Source: Pseudomonadota bacterium (GTDB lineage: Bacteria; Pseudomonadota; Alphaproteobacteria; Reyranellales; Reyranellaceae). From it: 42,413 bases of DNA. The stretch spans positions 1 to 42,413 of the forward strand of contig JAFEFG010000035.1 of NCBI GenBank assembly GCA_018240685.1, in the 5' to 3' direction. Below, piece after piece: positions 41,231-42,413 of this stretch. The number at the start of each line of letters is the position of its first letter. Positions within the stretch are counted from its first letter, which is position 1. Both the position numbers and the translations under genes were made by a program. Below the pieces are notes generated by a model. That model did no database searches, was not told the DNA's origin, and worked only from the letters and a program-made list of their open reading frames with translations.

Positions 41231-42373
41231 ATGAAGAAGGCTCTCGTCTCCATCCTGTCCGATCTGATCGCGCTGCCGAGCCCCTATCCGCCCGGCACGT
41301 CGGTCGAGATCTGCGCCTATGCGGCGAAGCGGCTCAGGAAGGCGGGCTACAAGGTGGAGATCGCCGCCAAGACCAAGGGCGTGGACAACGTCGTCGCCCG
41401 CCTGAAGGCGAAGGTGAAGGGTCCGGTCATCGCCTTCAACGCCCATGTCGACACGGTGGGCGTGGGCGAGCGCGCCAACTGGAAGAGCGATCCCTACAAG
41501 GCGCTGGTGAAGGGCGGCCTCGTCTATGGCCTCGGCGCCGGCAACTGCAAGGGCAGCATGGCGGTGCAGCTCTGGCTGGCCGAGGAGATCGCGCGCCGTG
41601 GCGGCCCGAAGAAGGGCGAGCTGATCTTCACCTTCGTCGCCGACGAGGAGAATCTCGGCCCCGACGGCATGGAATTCCTGCGCGCCAGCGGCAAGGTGCG
41701 GCCCGACGCGCTGATCCTGGGCGCGCAGACCGAGAACAACCTGATCGTGGCCGAGCGCGGCGTGATGTGGGCGCGCCTCACCACCAAGGGCAAGGCGGCC
41801 CATGCCGGCAATCCCGCCGCCGGCGACAACGCCATCCTGCGCATGATGCGCCTCGTCGGCGCGCTCAGCTCCTACTACGACAAGGCGCTGGCCAAGCGCA
41901 TCTCGGGCGCCATGAAGTCGACCGTCAACATCGGCATGTTCCATGGCGGCCACAACACCAACGTCGTGCCGTCGGCCTGCACGGTCGAGATCGACCGCCG
42001 CCTGCTGCCCGACGAGAAGGTGAAGGATGCCTTCAAGGAGCTGAAGACGATCGTCGACGGCGTCGGCGAGCCCCGGTCGCTCTACAAGGTCGAGTTCCTG
42101 ACCGGCACCAATGGTTTCTATGCGCCCGAGAACGGCCAGGCGGTTGCCGCTTTCGAGGCGGCGGTGAAAAAGCAAAGCGGTCGCAAGGTCAAATTCCTCA
42201 ATGCGACGGGTGTCAGCGACGGACGCTATTACGCCGACGATAAAATTGAGATCATTAATTTCGGTCCGGGCTCCGGCGCCCAGGGCCACGCCGCCAACGA
42301 ATCGGTACCCATCGCCGAGATGGTCGAGGCGGCGCAGATCCAGTTGGCGGTGGTCGAGCGCCTGTTGGGCTAG
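41231..42373 (+). CDS. M20-family metallohydrolase (ArgE/DapE-like) with an altered bridging residue
   Basis: The product has 380 residues, complete. ArgE/DapE/CPG2-like architecture: AFNAHVDTVGVG (His72, Asp74), a central motif GLGAGNCKGSM (100-110), catalytic FVADEEN (Glu139, Glu140), a dimerisation domain with AHAGNPAAGDNAI, and a final metal His in AQGHAANESV. In ordinary family members the central motif carries the bridging Asp (GxGxxDxKG); here the position is Asn105. This could mean altered metal use or a subfamily variant. It hydrolyses an N-acyl or peptide bond; substrate unknown. AGGA precedes ATG 41231. It is downstream of a carbamoylase-like gene with inverted repeats in between. 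Confidence 0.88.
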   Translation: MKKALVSILSDLIALPSPYPPGTSVEICAYAAKRLRKAGYKVEIAAKTKGVDNVVARLKAKVKGPVIAFNAHVDTVGVGERANWKSDPYKALVKGGLVYGLGAGNCKGSMAVQLWLAEEIARRGGPKKGELIFTFVADEENLGPDGMEFLRASGKVRPDALILGAQTENNLIVAERGVMWARLTTKGKAAHAGNPAAGDNAILRMMRLVGALSSYYDKALAKRISGAMKSTVNIGMFHGGHNTNVVPSACTVEIDRRLLPDEKVKDAFKELKTIVDGVGEPRSLYKVEFLTGTNGFYAPENGQAVAAFEAAVKKQSGRKVKFLNATGVSDGRYYADDKIEIINFGPGSGAQGHAANESVPIAEMVEAAQIQLAVVERLLG

Positions 42374-42413
42374 ACTGCCGGAGTTCAAGCATAAGCATAA
42401 CCGTCGCCCCTCC

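Noticed and set aside
39764..42388. Upstream extension of the PuuE-like frame to a product of 1178 residues
   Set aside because: The added part is antisense of two complete hydrolase genes; the PuuE family start is the ATG at 39763.
1..42413. tRNA, rRNA, riboswitch or insertion-sequence genes
   Set aside because: Reading both strands gave no cloverleaf with a conserved T-loop, no rRNA signature, no transposase motif and no terminal inverted repeats with target duplication. A covariance-model search would be needed to exclude small RNAs.

Overview
The window is a gene-dense, high-GC chromosomal segment of an alphaproteobacterium. The lineage call rests on gene order. From about 22.3 kb down to 7.7 kb the minus strand carries dgt - argS - SPOR protein - nagZ - scpA - scpB - tatA - tatB - tatC - serS - surE - pcm - LysM/M23 lipoprotein, a housekeeping block typical of Alphaproteobacteria. 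The 3' side carries the small alphaproteobacterial family DUF1491. A Bug-type solute receptor, frequent GTG starts and many 4-base start/stop overlaps fit a metabolically versatile soil or water species. The genus cannot be fixed from the sequence alone. I see no rRNA, tRNA, CRISPR array, prophage or insertion sequence.

Layout. (a) 1-4.4 kb: the start of an IclR regulator with a palindromic site upstream, then a Ca2+ P-type ATPase overlapping a Na+/Ca2+ exchanger gene (calcium efflux). (b) 4.4-7.65 kb: an ABC-F ATPase, a divergent uncharacterised protein resembling restriction-associated nuclease-like proteins, and DUF1491, closed by a strong hairpin. (c) 7.7-20.3 kb: the housekeeping block above, covering envelope division and remodelling, chromosome segregation, Tat export, tRNA charging and protein repair. 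(d) 20.35-22.3 kb: two TerC-family membrane proteins around a universal stress protein. (e) 22.4-27.05 kb: xanthine-guanine phosphoribosyltransferase, then a tight three-gene operon (MDR oxidoreductase, Bug receptor, aldolase/SDR fusion). (f) 27.1-30.85 kb: single genes (CHRD lipoprotein, EamA exporter, XRE regulator, NAD-dependent epimerase, Rpf/transglycosylase-like lipoprotein).

(g) 31.37-38.02 kb is the most interesting part: a sulfide/persulfide-responsive module. An ArsR-type repressor keeps the two cysteines of the BigR/SqrR persulfide sensors. It is co-directional with a DUF2892 membrane protein, a sulfide:quinone oxidoreductase with its three-cysteine pattern, and a DUF302 protein. 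Across an AT-rich promoter/operator it is divergent from an RND efflux adaptor-pump pair. I infer that the pump is controlled with sulfide oxidation. (h) 38-42.4 kb: a class II glutamine amidotransferase overlapping the pump gene tail to tail, then a PuuE-like deacetylase/allantoinase, a hydantoinase/carbamoylase-type amidohydrolase and an M20 metallohydrolase, which together suggest catabolism of ureides or other N-carbamoyl/amide compounds.

Functions are assigned from motifs, length and context read by eye; no database search was possible.
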